64,000 nucleotides of DNA from Chlorocebus sabaeus (Eukaryota; Chordata; Mammalia; Primates; Cercopithecidae): NCBI RefSeq assembly GCF_047675955.1, contig NC_132910.1:109847143-109911142 (forward strand). The letters run 5' to 3'. How positions within the stretch are numbered: the first letter of the stretch is position 1; every line of letters starts with the position of its first letter. The notes under the pieces were generated by a model. The model worked only from the letters and a program-made list of their open reading frames with translations. It was not told the origin of the DNA and did not search any database. Made by a program: the position numbers and the translations under genes. Of the stretch, positions 33,216 to 44,500 are shown piece after piece.

Positions 33216-33477
33216 GGTAAGTTGAAAAATTGATCCCAATAAAAATTGTTCTTTCACATATTGCTGAATATAAAGCATACAAAAAAGCAGTACAGCATAT
33301 GCCTGAGAGCCAGCAGACATAGGAGGAATGGGTTCCCCAGGACATTCAGATAATAGAACGAATGGATAGGAACTACAAAATAAACATAAATGTGATTAAG
33401 GACATAGGAAGACTCTAAAGTGTGAGAACAGAATGAGAATCTATTTTTTTTTTTAAACATACAGGTTTGAAAGGAAT
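33216..33477. other. Unique sequence
   Basis: No feature recognised. Confidence 0.45.
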
Positions 33478-33490
33478 AATTAAATAGAAC

Positions 33491-33755
33491 TTTTTTTTTT
33501 TTTTTTTTTTTGAGATGGAGTCTCACTCTGTCACCCAGGTTGGAGTGCAATGTTCGCCTTCTGGGTTCAAGAGATTCTGCCTCGGTCTCCCGAGTAGCTA
33601 GGATGCCACCACACCTGGATAATTTTTGTATTTTTAGTAGAGGTGGGGTTTTGACATGTTGCCCAAGCTGGTCTCGAACTCCCGACCTCAAGTGATCCAA
33701 CCACTTCGGCCTCCCAAAGTGCTGGGATTACAGGCATGACCCACTATGCCCAGCC
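33491..33755 (-). mobile_element. AluS SINE, minus strand, with deletions
   Basis: T21 head, then an antisense Alu with two deletions in the right monomer ('gcaatgttcgcc' and 'ctaggatgccacc'). The TSD AATTAAATAGAACTT is at 33478-33492 and AATCAAATAGAACTT at 33756-33770. Confidence 0.95.
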
Positions 33756-33979
33756 AATCAAATAGAACTTCTATAAATGAAAAACAAAAGTAATTGAAAT
33801 TAAATATCAATAGAAAATTTAAAGAGCAGAAGTGAGACTTAATGAGCTAAAACTGACAAAACTACCCATAACTTGGAGAAAGGAAGAAATGGAAAACAGA
33901 AAAGGTAAATTGGGATGGAGAAGAAACCCAAAAGACATATTATTTACAAAGGAATGATAATTCTTCTAAGAAACAAATA
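33756..33979. other. AT-rich unique sequence
   Basis: Spacer between two facing Alus. No feature recognised. Confidence 0.45.
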
Positions 33980-34287
33980 GGCTGGGTGCCATGGCTCATG
34001 CCTATGATCCCAGCACTTTGGGAGGCCGAGGTGGGTGAATCACCTGAGGTTAGGAGTTCGAGACCAGCCTGGCCAACGTTGTGAAACCTCATCTCTACTA
34101 AAAATACAAAAATTAGCTGGGCATGGTGGTGGGTGCCTGTAGTCCCAGCTACTCAGGAGGCTGAGGCAGTAGAACCTCTTGAACCCGGGAGGCGAAGGTT
34201 GCAGTGGGCCAAGATCATGCCACTGCACTCTAGCCTGGGGGACAGAGTGAAACTTCGTCTCAAAAACAAACAAACAAACAAACAAAC
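33980..34287 (+). mobile_element. AluSx-like SINE, plus strand
   Basis: Full-length S-type Alu with a (CAAA)n tail. The TSD AAGAAACAAAT is at 33968-33978 and AAGAAACAAAC at 34288-34298. Confidence 0.95.
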
Positions 34288-34400
34288 AAGAAACAAACCC
34301 TACTTCAGATCGTTTTCACTTTCTCTTAAAAATGTTTCTGAAATTAAGTAATGCTAGAAGTCTTTAGGAAGTGTGAATTTAGGTTTTTAACTTGTTTTCT

Positions 34401-34620
34401 TTTTTTTTTTTAGAGACAAGGTCTCACTCTGACACTCATGCTGGTGTGCAGCGGCATGATCATGGCTCACTGAAGCCTCAACCTCCCTGGGCTCAAGCAA
34501 TCCTCCTACCTCAGCCTCCTGAATAGTTGGGACCACAGGCACGTGCCACCACACCTGGCTAATTTTAAAAAATAAATAAATCTTTTGTAGATATGAGGTC
34601 TCCCTATGTTGCCTAACCTG
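34401..34620 (-). mobile_element. 5'-truncated AluJ, minus strand
   Basis: Antisense right monomer plus the first part of the left monomer, ending 'ctatgttgcctaacctgg'. The TSD AACTTGTTTTCT (34389-34400) and TACTTATTTTCT (34622-34633) shows that truncation happened during insertion. Confidence 0.9.
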
Positions 34621-34633
34621 GTACTTATTTTCT

Positions 34634-36985
34634 GTTAAACATAAATATACTTTGATCCAATATTAGCATTTTTCTCATACCCTTTAGAAACTCCTTATTA
34701 CATGATACATATTTTTTTTCTTCAGTTCTTTTTTATTCCTCACAAAGCAAACATCTGGGATGTTTAACACAAAGTGGAGCATTCTTGACTAACCATTTAA
34801 ATATTGTCTCTATTTTGTTAGACTCTGACATTAACAAGAATGGCTTCCACCTGTCTCTCGAAGTCTACTGGAAGGCTTTGGAATCCTAATAGCACAGATT
34901 GCATATTTAGTGCCACAGATAACTAAGCATGTAATATTTTAAGTACGTTATTGCAAAAGAAGGGAATGACTAGTAACCTCTCGCAAAGTACAAGGAGGTG
35001 GTACACTTTTTTTTTTTTTTGGTAACAACAATTAATCATGACAGAGGGACTCAGATGGGGAAAAGTACAGATGGTTCTTATTACACCCTGCCCCTAACTT
35101 GAATTACCATTCCCTCCTATAAACAGAATGTGCCAAAACTGTAAGAGAAAAAATCATGAGATAAAAATCTGCAAGATTTTATGCCATCAAATTATTTAAA
35201 ACCACAGTGTAATGACAAGTACATCTAGTGAATACAGTGAAGTCAGAAAATCTTTTGCCATAATAAACATTAACAGACGTCAAGTATTTAATTGATTCCA
35301 AGGTAATATATACACTGGCAAGTGATTGAATGTAAATATGTTTTAAAGTGAATTTTTCAGGTTCCATCATACTGTCTAGTATAATATTTATAACTCCACT
35401 GTAAGCTTTTGTTGCTTTAATAGTTCACTAAGCTTTGACCTACATAAACTAAACTTTTCTGAGTGGTGATTAAGTTTTAATGCCAGATGATGCCTAGACA
35501 TTTTCAAATGTAAAGATACACATATGGTTTGGAAGAACCTTCTATTATTAATATCAATCAAGTGGTAGATAAGGAGAATATTTTGTAACTTTGGAGGTAT
35601 TTCTTACCTCCTTCACACATAAGTCTTATGAGATTGTCCTCAATATGGCAATCTGTAATGTAATACTTATTAGGGAAGAGTGCTGTGAAACGGAGACATG
35701 CTTTTTATCACTTAAATGTGTGCAGACCCATATAGTCAGAATTTTCAGGATTCTGAAAGATATGAGTGAAAACTTGCGTCAGAGAATATACGTTTATGTG
35801 GCACTTATTTGGTTTTATGAATGTTTTAGAGGGAAAGTTGCCAGACAAGGACTCATCCTCTAAGGACTCTTGATAGCATGCTGGAACCATTCGTTCTGGA
35901 CCTGCGCCAGGCCTCAGTGGTCAGCAATGATGATGAGCACTATTGAAAACATGATTTTCAGAAAGAACAATCAAAACAGATTCCGTTTGTTGCCCTGTGG
36001 ATTGGTTCCAAGAAACATCTTTGTCTCTGGATGATCAAAACCTGGTCTGATAGGCTAAGAATGCAGTAATTGTTATAATTAGCCAATAATTTTGCAGCAA
36101 AGAAAGTTATCAGTGGCTGCTAACTCGTTTGCATGCTAATGTTTTTGGAGGGAGGGGAAAATCTTTTGAGGCTTGACGTTTAAAAAATGGATCTGAGTTA
36201 CTTTTGGCTGTAGTAGTTGTTAAAATAATATACAGGAGATTGTATTTAGGTGATGCTTTCAGAGAATCCTAAAGGGTGGCTGGTAGAACCTGTGTGTGGT
36301 TTCTGGTATCTCAGGTAAAGTTGTCCAGAGTGAGCTTCCTCTTGAGGACAAAGGGCAAGAGGAAGAACAGGAGGAGACTTGGATTTACAGATTCTACCAT
36401 TTACTCAGAAGAAGAATAAAAATTCAAAACACCTGCCATCTCTCAGGATAGGAAAGCAACACAGCAATTTCTTTTAAACAAAAGCAAACACAGGGCAGCA
36501 ATGAGAAATTCATTATGAAAGAAAATGAAGCGAGTGTCTGGACTTGGGCCCTTCCCAAGCCCTGAAAACTAAAGTCTGAACATCCTGATAGATGAGTCAC
36601 TGCCTCCTTCCTGCTAATGTTTGTACCTGAGAATTCTTTTTTTCTTTTGTCGCCATGAGGGAAGGAATTCTTTTTTCCTGTTGGCTCAGTAGAAGAGACT
36701 GGAGGATTCCACTCCCGTTTCTCAAGCTGTGGAGTTGTGGTGGATGATGATGTCAGAAAACAGAGAGAGATTCCAAAATCCTGGGTTGCAGGTTGGAATT
36801 TCACTGCTTTCCCACAGGAATAACAGGGAGCTAGGGTTCTTTGGTTCAGCTGCCTGGGGGTTAGCAGACTTGCAAGGTCCTGCTAGGAAACTACCATTTT
36901 TAGCATGGTTTCCCTAGGAATATTTTATTCTAAGTTCCAAAAGAATTCACAAATCCCTGTTTTGGTAGTAAAAATAGCAGTTTTG
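34634..36985. other. 2.35-kb stretch without recognisable repeats
   Basis: The longest repeat-free block in the central part. Open frames of up to 126 codons (36424-36804, minus strand) show no known domain. The sub-region 35880-36190 carries clustered homeodomain- and POU-like words. See findings. Confidence 0.5.
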
Positions 36986-37293
36986 AGTCAGGCATCCATG
37001 GCTCACCCTTGTAGTCCCAGTACTTTGGTAGGCCAAGGTGGGTGGATCACTTGGGTCCAAGGAGTTCGAGACCAGCCTGGGCAACATGGGAAAGCCCCCG
37101 CTATACAAAAAATACAAAAATTAGCTGGGTGTTGTGGCGCGTGCTGTAGTCACAGCCACTCAGGAATCTGAGATGGGAGGATCACCTAAGGCTGGGAAGT
37201 AGAGGCTGCAGTGAGCCGTGATTTCATCACTCACTCCAGCCTGAGTGATAAAGTGAGGCCCTGTCTCAAAAACAGAAGAATAAAAGAAAAATA
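36986..37293 (+). mobile_element. AluJ SINE, plus strand
   Basis: Diverged full-length AluJ with a decayed tail of AGAA and AAAG units. Confidence 0.92.
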
Positions 37294-37410
37294 TTAATAG
37301 AAGTTTGTAGATTGAAGACAACTTAGATTTGAATGTCTTCTTTGTGTTTATTTCTTGATCTTTTCCGTTATAGTGTTTTAATGATGCCCATTGTTAATTT
37401 TATGAATTCT

Positions 37411-37683
37411 TTTTCTTTTGGAGATAAGGTCTCACTTTGTCACCCAGGCTGGAGTGTGGAATGTAGCAGTGCTAACACAACACTGCAGCTTCAACCTCCT
37501 GGACTAAGCAATTCTCCCGCCTCAGCTTCCCTAGCAACTCAGACTACAGACGCGCACCACCATGCCTTTCTAATTTTTGTGTTTTTTGTAGAGAAGGGGT
37601 TTCGCCATGTTGCCCAGGCTGGTCTCAAACTCCTGGGCTCACATGATCTACCTGGCTCAGCCTCCCAAAGTGCTGGGATTATG
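37411..37683 (-). mobile_element. AluJ SINE, minus strand
   Basis: Antisense AluJ. Its 5' end is shortened and it stops at 'gctgggattatg' without the final 'aggcgtgagccac' block. Similar flanks TATGAATTCTTTTTC (37401 onward) and TACAAATTCTTTTTTC (37691 onward) are a likely TSD. Confidence 0.9.
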
Positions 37684-37844
37684 TTAATCTTACAAATTCT
37701 TTTTTCAGTGTCCCAAATTCTTCACCAGTAATAATATAATTGCTCTAAAACTAAATTTAGAATGTTAATGAAAAGATGTGCTTTGATAAGTGTAACAAAA
37801 CATGGTGAATTGTGCTGGCTTCCTCTTTTTTAACTGTAGGAAGG

Positions 37845-37950
37845 TAAACTATTATTAATATTTATGGACTATTTCCTATCTTTTCAAAGGTTTTGTTAGT
37901 CTCACAATGCTGCAGCCAGAGAAGTAGGTGAGATGTATTGTTAATACATA
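37845..37950 (-). mobile_element. Possible MIR remnant, minus strand
   Basis: The order 'tttatggactatttcc', 'gttagtctcacaatgctgc', 'agaagtaggtgagatgtattg' resembles the antisense MIR core. Very worn. Confidence 0.4.
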
Positions 37951-38072
37951 TGCAAATTATTCTAATGGAGTGTAATCCTATTTGTCTTTTGTGCTGTGTT
38001 TGTGCTTTTTTGAATCCACACAATGTCACACCTATGGAGGGAAGTATCTGTTTAGGAATAATACATTTTCTT

Positions 38073-38386
38073 TTTCTTCTTTTTTTTTTTTTGTTTTGGA
38101 GACAGGGTCTCGCTTTGTCACCCAGGCTGGAGTGCAGTGGTGCAAACATGGCTCACTGCAGCCTTGACCTCCCAGGCTCAAGTGATGCTTCCACCTCAGC
38201 TCCCCAAGTAGCTGGGGCCACAGGTGCACGCCACCATGCCCGGCTAAAACTTGTATTTTTTTTTTTTGTAGGAACGGGGTTTCACCATGTTGCCCAAGCT
38301 GGTCTCAAATTCCTGGACTCAAGAGATCTGCCCACCTCAGCCTCCCAAAGTGCAGTGATTACAGGTGTGAGCCACCGCACCTGGCT
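38073..38386 (-). mobile_element. AluJ SINE, minus strand
   Basis: Full-length antisense AluJ with a T12 middle linker. The 18-base TSD GGAATAATACATTTTCTT (38055-38072) and GGAAGAATACATTTTCTT (38387-38404) has one difference. Confidence 0.96.
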
Positions 38387-38404
38387 GGAAGAATACATTT
38401 TCTT

Positions 38405-38657
38405 CTATTATTCTACCTACTCTTCATTCAGGCTCTCTTTGACCAAAAATAAATAAATAAGTAAAATTCCACAACAAATAATAAAACCAAAATACCTAAC
38501 CATGCTTGTACTTTAAAAATAAGAAGAAATGGAAGCTCTCCTCTCTGTCGTCCACCCTGCTGCCATCCACCCTCTCCCAATCCAGTCATTTTTCCCTTCA
38601 GGAAATAATCTGGACTAGAAATATGTCCAAAATATATCCTAAGAAAAACTGAATTCT
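38405..38657. other. Unique sequence
   Basis: No feature recognised. Confidence 0.45.
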
Positions 38658-38961
38658 GGCCAGACATGGTGGCTTACGCCTGTAATCCTAGCACTTTGGG
38701 AGACTGAGGCGGGCGGATCACCTGAGGTCGGGAGTTCAGGACCGGCCTGGCCAACATGGTGAAACACTATCTCTACTAAAAATAAAAAAAAATTAGTTGG
38801 ACATGGTGGCAGGCGTCTGTAATCCCAGCTACTTGGGAGGCTAAGGCAGGAGAATCACTTGAACCTGGAAGGTAGAGGTTGCAGTGAGCCAAGATCACGC
38901 AACTGCACTCCAGCCTGGGTGACAGAGTGAGACTCAGTCTCAAAAAACAAAAACAAAAAAT
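38658..38961 (+). mobile_element. AluSx-like SINE, plus strand
   Basis: Full-length S-type Alu with a CAAAAA-rich tail. Flanks 'tgaattctgg' and 'tgtaattcca' are a weak TSD candidate. Confidence 0.95.
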
Positions 38962-39147
38962 GTAATTCCAGTGGAGGTTTTCTGAAGACTCTTGGTGATA
39001 AAGGGTCCTGTTGATTCTGGTGAAAATGTGGGTCAAGACTTTTCTAGTGCATTTCTTGCCAGCACCACCGAATTCTTCAAAACAATTGGGATTCAAATAT
39101 TACAAACATATCAGTTTGCACTTTTTAACATTATTTCAATAGCACTT

Positions 39148-39680
39148 TTTTTTTAGTTGCATGTGACAGAAACTTCAACTAGTTCGAGCATAAAGGGCAT
39201 GTACTGTAGATGCTGTATGCGCAGACAGTGGTGAAGGCAGGCATAGAAGAGAGCTGCAGGAACAAGGAGTTCAGGGAATGAAATGGACACAATGACTTCA
39301 GGACCCTCTCCTTGGCACCATCTTTCTCTTATTCTTAGTTGTCTGCTGAGCTCTATTCTATAGAAAGATCTACTTGAGAAGATGAGGTATGGCCACAGAA
39401 AGCCTCAAGGTTACATTTATCAGTTATTCATTCAAGAAGAGGACAAGCCCCTTCCCTCCAATTTGGGAAGTTCTCGGTGAAGAATTCTTATTAGTCTGGC
39501 TTAGAGTGCAGCTTCACCTTGTGAAGTTATCCTTATTCTAGGGGACAGTAGGAATACAAGTGACCCACCATGATCCGGGGGTGGTTTTTGCAGTGGGTGG
39601 GGCAATGTGCAATGGAGCACATGTTTTACAATCTCAACAGAAGCAGGAGGTTGACCAGAAGAAGAAGGATATTGAATCTG
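39148..39680. mobile_element. Possible ancient interspersed repeat
   Basis: It starts 'tagttgcatgtgacagaaac', 'ttcaactagttcgagc', 'ataaagggcatgtactg', and later 'gacttcaggaccctctcc'. This matches the start of a common mammalian repeat that I cannot name. The remainder is too worn to confirm. Confidence 0.4.
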
Positions 39681-40470
39681 GGAGGCAGATGAAAATATTA
39701 ACTATATAGTCCATTGTATAATTTCTGTTAAGAATTTGTATCCACTAGAGACCTTCATAACATGAGGTAAGATGAGACACTCATATTGGGAATTTTCAAG
39801 AGAGCTCAATAAAGAGACTATTTACAAGGATGCAAGCAGGATGTAGGGAAACCACAGTGATGCAATTTCTTGGGGCTGGTAAGAGCAAGGGATTAGATTT
39901 ACCAATCCTAAGTCTGGTCAAGGATGTAGCCCTTTCCCTCTTACAGTGACCACCTTAGGGAGGGACATGGAGGATAAATACTTCAAACTTTGCTGTCCTT
40001 CTCGCCCATCTCCTGCTGATGTACTTTATTAGTTGAACCTGCCTAGAAGCAAGCAAACAACAGAGTCGATTGATGTAGTCCTTAGAGGTTAGCCTACCAG
40101 TACAGGGACCAGAGTGGAAATGGGTGGTGATCTGGAGGGCCAAACGGAAAATTTGCAGCATGGCCTTGTTTACCTACAGACCGATACACATGCATATACA
40201 TGTACATTTCATGTGATAGAAACAACCACGTAACTGAAGAGTCAATTTAGTCATATACATAAACATGTCAATGAGATATTATCCATGATATTCAAAGATT
40301 AACTTGTCATCAAGTATTGCGTAAACACAATCTAAAGGTTATTATTTCCCTTTAACATTTTTTTCTAACCACACTTTAAAATACCACTACATTGCATTGG
40401 ATCATTTTGTAATTGTGTTTCTATAATGATGAGAGATTTCTAGTAGATGAGTGGCCTGGAAAAAATTCAA
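39681..40470. other. Unique sequence
   Basis: No repeat or gene recognised. Confidence 0.5.
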
Positions 40471-40471
40471 A

Positions 40472-40530
40472 GAGACAGCGTGGCATAATGAAAGCTTTTA
40501 GAGGCAGGCCAACTTGGATTTGAATCCTGT
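40472..40530 (+). mobile_element. MIR SINE 5' fragment, plus strand
   Basis: 'cgtggcataatgaaagctttt', 'agaggcaggccaacttgg' and 'atttgaatcctg' follow the MIR tRNA-derived head. Confidence 0.7.
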
Positions 40531-40984
40531 GTGATAATCTTGGTCACTTTAATTTCATCTGCACCAACAGCGTGTAGGACAAAGCAATCATATCTGGTGA
40601 CAGGATGTGTCATAGACCAATACTCAGGGACTTCTGCTATGCATAAATCACCAACATTCACATTTTTAGATCCAATTAAAATAGTGATGCCATGACTATC
40701 AAGCATCAAGCAGAGCATAATTTGACTCATCTTTTTTTTTTTAATTCTGAAAGCTCTTCAGTATTTTGTAATGAGGGCTCACAGTTTACAGTTATGAACA
40801 TCCATGAGCATTGGATAATGCTGAAACTTCTGCTTCACTAGTGACAGCAGAAAAAAAAACCTTGGCTGGTGGCACTAATTTTTTTTCATGTAATCAAGAT
40901 TTTGCCACTAACTAGGCCTTTAGACCAATAGTTGGCTTTTAGTTTCCCTAATGATGGGGATGGTGGTGATGATGAGGATGATGC
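40531..40984. other. Unique sequence with a minus-strand open frame
   Basis: A minus-strand frame of 87 codons (40467-40730) covers unique sequence plus the adjoining MIR. The peptide has no recognised domain, and its end encoded by MIR argues against a real gene. Not called as CDS. Confidence 0.4.
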
Positions 40985-41180
40985 TGACATTTATAGGGTA
41001 CTGTGTACTATGTGCTTCACACATGTTAATTCTTCCAACAACTGTGAGTCAGACATTATTGTCCCAGTTTTACAGGTGAAAAACTTGTAGCTCAGAGGGT
41101 TATTAAAACAAGATCACACTTCTAATAAGCATTAAAACTTATTCTCAAATCCTGGTCTGTGTCATTCTAACACTTTCCCT
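40985..41180 (-). mobile_element. MIR SINE, minus strand
   Basis: Antisense MIR: 'gacatttatagggtactgtg', 'tactatgtgcttcacac', 'attattgtcccagttttac' and 'aaacttgtagctcagagg'. Confidence 0.85.
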
Positions 41181-41393
41181 GATGGCTAAAGAATATAGAC
41201 TCCCAAAAGATTGCTCTTCTAACTTATAGTTTTAATTCCGGGTGATATGTTTACTCTGTTATTATACAGCATATAGCAAGCTATAATTAATTTCACAGTT
41301 ACTTCTGACTATTTTGGTAACTGCTGTTTTGATTTCCATTAGTTGAAATATCTATCTATGTAATATCTCATTACTAGAATAGTAATGGGACAA

Positions 41394-41432
41394 CCAGCAT
41401 ATTATGAAAAAAACCCAGCATATTATGAAAAA
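41394..41432. repeat. Tandem duplication, 21-bp period
   Basis: CCAGCATATTATGAAAAA occurs at 41394-41411 and again, identical, at 41415-41432. Confidence 0.97.
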
Positions 41433-41599
41433 CATTTTATTTTAAGTGCTTAACAAAAGCATGTTATTTTCATCTATAGTTTGAATACATGCTCATAATT
41501 TAAAATGTAGGAAAAGTAAGGGTAAAGTCCTGATGTCCATTTTTTTAAAATGGTAATAAACAGTAATAAATACTTTAAAACCAACTTAAACAATTTTTT

Positions 41600-41770
41600 C
41601 CTTTCTTTTCTTTCTTTTTTTCTCTAGAGATAGTCTTGGTCTATTGCCCAGGTTGGAGTGCAGCAGTGCAATCATAGCTCACTGCAGCCTCAAACTCCTG
41701 GGCTCAAAGGATCCTCCCATCTCAGCCTCCAGGGTAGCTGGGATTACAGACATGCATCACCATTCCTGGC
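41600..41770 (-). mobile_element. Right-monomer-only AluJ, minus strand
   Basis: T/C-rich head, then an antisense right monomer ending exactly at the monomer boundary ('ccattcctggc'). Flanks TAAACAATTTTTT (from 41587) and TAAACAGATTTTT (from 41773) form a probable TSD. First of three Alus stacked at one site. Confidence 0.88.
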
Positions 41771-41783
41771 ACTAAACAGATTT

Positions 41784-42076
41784 TTTTCTTTTTTTTGAGA
41801 CAAAGTCTTGCTTTCGCCCAGGCTGGAGTACAGTGGCACAATCTAGGCTCACTGCAGCCTCCACCTCCCAGGTTCGATCAATTCTCCTGCCTCAGCCTCC
41901 CAAGTACCTGGGATTACAGGCACCTGTCACCATACCTGGGTAATTTTTGTATTTTTAGCAGAGACAGGGTTTCATCATGTTGGCCAGGATGGTTTCGAAC
42001 TCCTGACCTCAGGTGATCCACCCACCTCAGCCTCCCAAAGTGCTAGGATTACAGGCGTGAGCCACTGCACCTGGCC
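41784..42076 (-). mobile_element. AluS SINE, minus strand
   Basis: Full-length antisense S-type Alu. The TSD CTAAACAGATTTT is at 41772 onward and 42076-42088. Second insertion at this site. Confidence 0.95.
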
Positions 42077-42094
42077 TAAACAGATTTTCTTTTA

Positions 42095-42404
42095 TTCTTT
42101 CTTTTTTTTTTTTTTTTTTTTTGAGACGGAGTTTCACTCTTGTTGCGCAGGTTGGAGTACAATGGCGCGATCTCGGCTCACCCCAACCTCCGCCTCCCAG
42201 GTTCAAGCGATTCTCGTGCCTTAGCCTCCCAAGTAGCTGAGATTACAGGGATGTGCCACCATGCCCAGCTAATTTTTGCATTATTAGTAGAGAAAAGGTT
42301 TCTCCGTGTTGGTCAGGCTGGTCTCGAACTCCTGACCTCAGGTGATCTGCCGCCTCGGCCTCCGAAAGGGCTGGGATTACAGGCGTGAGCCACTGAGCCC
42401 GGCC
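42095..42404 (-). mobile_element. AluSx-like SINE, minus strand
   Basis: Long T head and a low-divergence S-type body ending 'gagcccggcc'. The TSD CAGATTTTCTTTTA is perfect at 42081-42094 and 42405-42418. Third insertion at this site. Confidence 0.96.
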
Positions 42405-42418
42405 CAGATTTTCTTTTA

Positions 42419-43170
42419 ATGTGTTTTCCTTAGGAGGGTTTTTTCTTGGGAGGGAAGGTTAGCTTCTGTGGTTTCTAACCCAAAGTTTGAGGTTAGTAAT
42501 ACTTTCTTATAAATTATTCTCATTATTTAATAAGATGATATGCTTTATAAACCCAGCTGTATTAGAAATGTATAATCAAATTTTTCTTTTATACTTTTAA
42601 AATTTATCGAAAAATTTCTTTCATTAAAACAGATACTACTATACTCAGAAGACAAAGCCCCATTGCTTAATTCATTTCTAACTTAGCGTTCAAGCATGAT
42701 ATAAAGAGATCTTTAATTACCTAGAAAGAAACTCTTCAGTAGCAGAGTGATGATGACTAATACATCAGAAACAAAATAAAAACAGAGGCCTTCAGTGTAA
42801 TGGAACAAAGTAATATGCTGTCAAATAAAGTACTGAAACTGAGATATGTAAACTAATGCTATTATGGTAGCAAACAGGTGGCACTTTCATTTTCTTGTCC
42901 AATTACCAAAGAGGGGATGTAATCAAGAGTCTCAAGTTTACACATAAATAACATAGAAAAAAGGCAAGCTACCTCTAAAAGTCACATTTTAAATGTGAAA
43001 AAACGCAGAGGACTGGGGAGACAGATATTTGAAAATTAAATCTAAACTTTGATTTTGTTTTTGATTTTGCTTCAAAAATTAAATGGAAAGTAAAGGGGGG
43101 AAAATTGGAAAGAACAGCATACAAATAATGTTTGTTAAAGAAAGTTGTCAGTGTATTATGTATTTTATGT
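42419..43170. other. AT-rich unique sequence
   Basis: No repeat or gene recognised. Confidence 0.5.
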
Positions 43171-43174
43171 CATG

Positions 43175-43275
43175 ATTCCTGTGCAGTCATGAGCACCAAA
43201 GCTTGCTCTGAGATCCAGAACAGTGCCTGGCTTTGTAGTAGATCTCCAGTAAATATCCCTTAAATAAATAAATTC
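43175..43275 (+). mobile_element. L2 3' end fragment, plus strand
   Basis: 'gatccagaacagtgcctggc', 'gtagtagatctccagtaaat' and 'cccttaaataaataaat' fit the L2 terminus. Confidence 0.7.
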
Positions 43276-43789
43276 CCAAGCAATTGGCAGGAATCCAGAC
43301 TAGAACTTGATAGCACTAGTTCCCCACCAATTTTGTGAATTTCGAAAAGGTGAGGGTGGGGAGTTCCTACTGGCATGGAAATGGCCCCGTCCTAAAGGCA
43401 AATAGTGCCCCATTGAAGAAACACTGGGTGCTTCAAGACTCTCCCTACACAAATGAAAATATTTTTCATAGAAGCACTTCACTAAGTTGGTCAGCACTTT
43501 TTATCTTAGGCTAAATAAATTTGAGAGAACCTTCCAAAACCTGGGTATTTAATGGAGGAGAACGGTTGAGGGTTAGAAAATGAAGAAAGCTTGAGGATTG
43601 CATGGATGGATTGTAAGGAAAGCCATGGGATTGTGTGGGTGGATTGTAAAGAAAGGCAGGAAGTAAAAAGACAAACTTCTCACTTGACATTGGGGATAGA
43701 GGTGGTCCTACACAACTCGAACCTTACCTAGTTTCCTAGATCAATATTTTCAATGAATAAACTAATTTGTCATCTAAAAACCAACTGGA
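43276..43789. other. Unique sequence
   Basis: No feature recognised. Confidence 0.5.
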
Positions 43790-44109
43790 GGCAAGGCATG
43801 GTGGCTCATGCCTGTAATTCCAGCACTTTGGGAGGCTGAGGCGGGTGAATCACTTGAGGTCAGAAGTTCAAGACCAGCCTGGCCAACATGATGAAACCCC
43901 GTCTCTACTAAAAATACAAAAATTAGCTAGGCATGGTGGTGCAAGCCTGTAATCCCAGCTACTCAAGAGGCTGAGGCACGAGAATCTCTTGAACCTGGGA
44001 GGCAGAGGTTGCAGTGAGCTGAGATCGTGCCACTGCACTCCAGCCTGGGCAACAGAATGAGACTCCATCTCAAAAAATCTAATAAATAATAAATAATAAT
44101 AATAATAAA
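43790..44109 (+). mobile_element. AluSx-like SINE, plus strand
   Basis: Full-length S-type Alu with an (AAT)n tail, ending just before the MST LTR. Confidence 0.95.
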
Positions 44110-44130
44110 ACCTGGAAACTTTAAAACACT

Positions 44131-44500
44131 GTAATGGTGTAAGTGTTTGTGTCCCTCCCAACATTCATGTGTTGACATCCTAACCTCCAAGGTGATGTTT
44201 TTTAGAGGTGGGGACTTTTGGGAGGCAATTAGGTCATAAGGGCTCCACCCCATGAAAGGAATTAGTGGCCTAAAAAAAAGACTCCAGAGAGCTTCCTCGC
44301 CCCTTCCACTACGTAAGGACACAGCAAGAAGCTGCCATCTAAGAAATCAGGAAACTGATCCTCACCAGACACTGAATCTGCTGGTGCATACCCTGTTCTT
44401 AGGCTTTCCAGCTTCCAGAACTGTGAGAAATAAATTTCCGTTGTTTATAAGCTACCCAGTTTCAGGTATTTTGTTATAGCAGCCTGAGCAGGCTAAGGCA
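44131..44500 (+). mobile_element. MST-type (ERVL-MaLR) solo LTR, plus strand
   Basis: Follows the MSTA/B LTR through its length: 'gtgtttgtgtccctccca', 'cctaacctccaaggtgatg', 'gaggtggggacttttgggag', 'tccagagagcttcctcgccc', 'gaggacacagc' region, 'ctgtgagaaataaatttcc' and a 'gttatagcagcctgagcagg' end. The polyadenylation signal AATAAA is kept at 44429-44434. The TATA region is altered to 'cctaaaaaaaagac'. No internal retroviral genes flank it, so it is a solo LTR. Confidence 0.92.

Noticed and set aside
33254..33700. Minus-strand open frame of 148 codons
   Set aside because: It runs through the Alu at 33491-33755 read in sense and then AT-rich unique DNA. An Alu artefact.
37938..38456. Plus-strand open frame of 172 codons, the longest in the window
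   Set aside because: Most of it is antisense AluJ (38073-38386). The peptide has the usual Alu-derived LSPRLECSG-like motif. There is no independent coding evidence.
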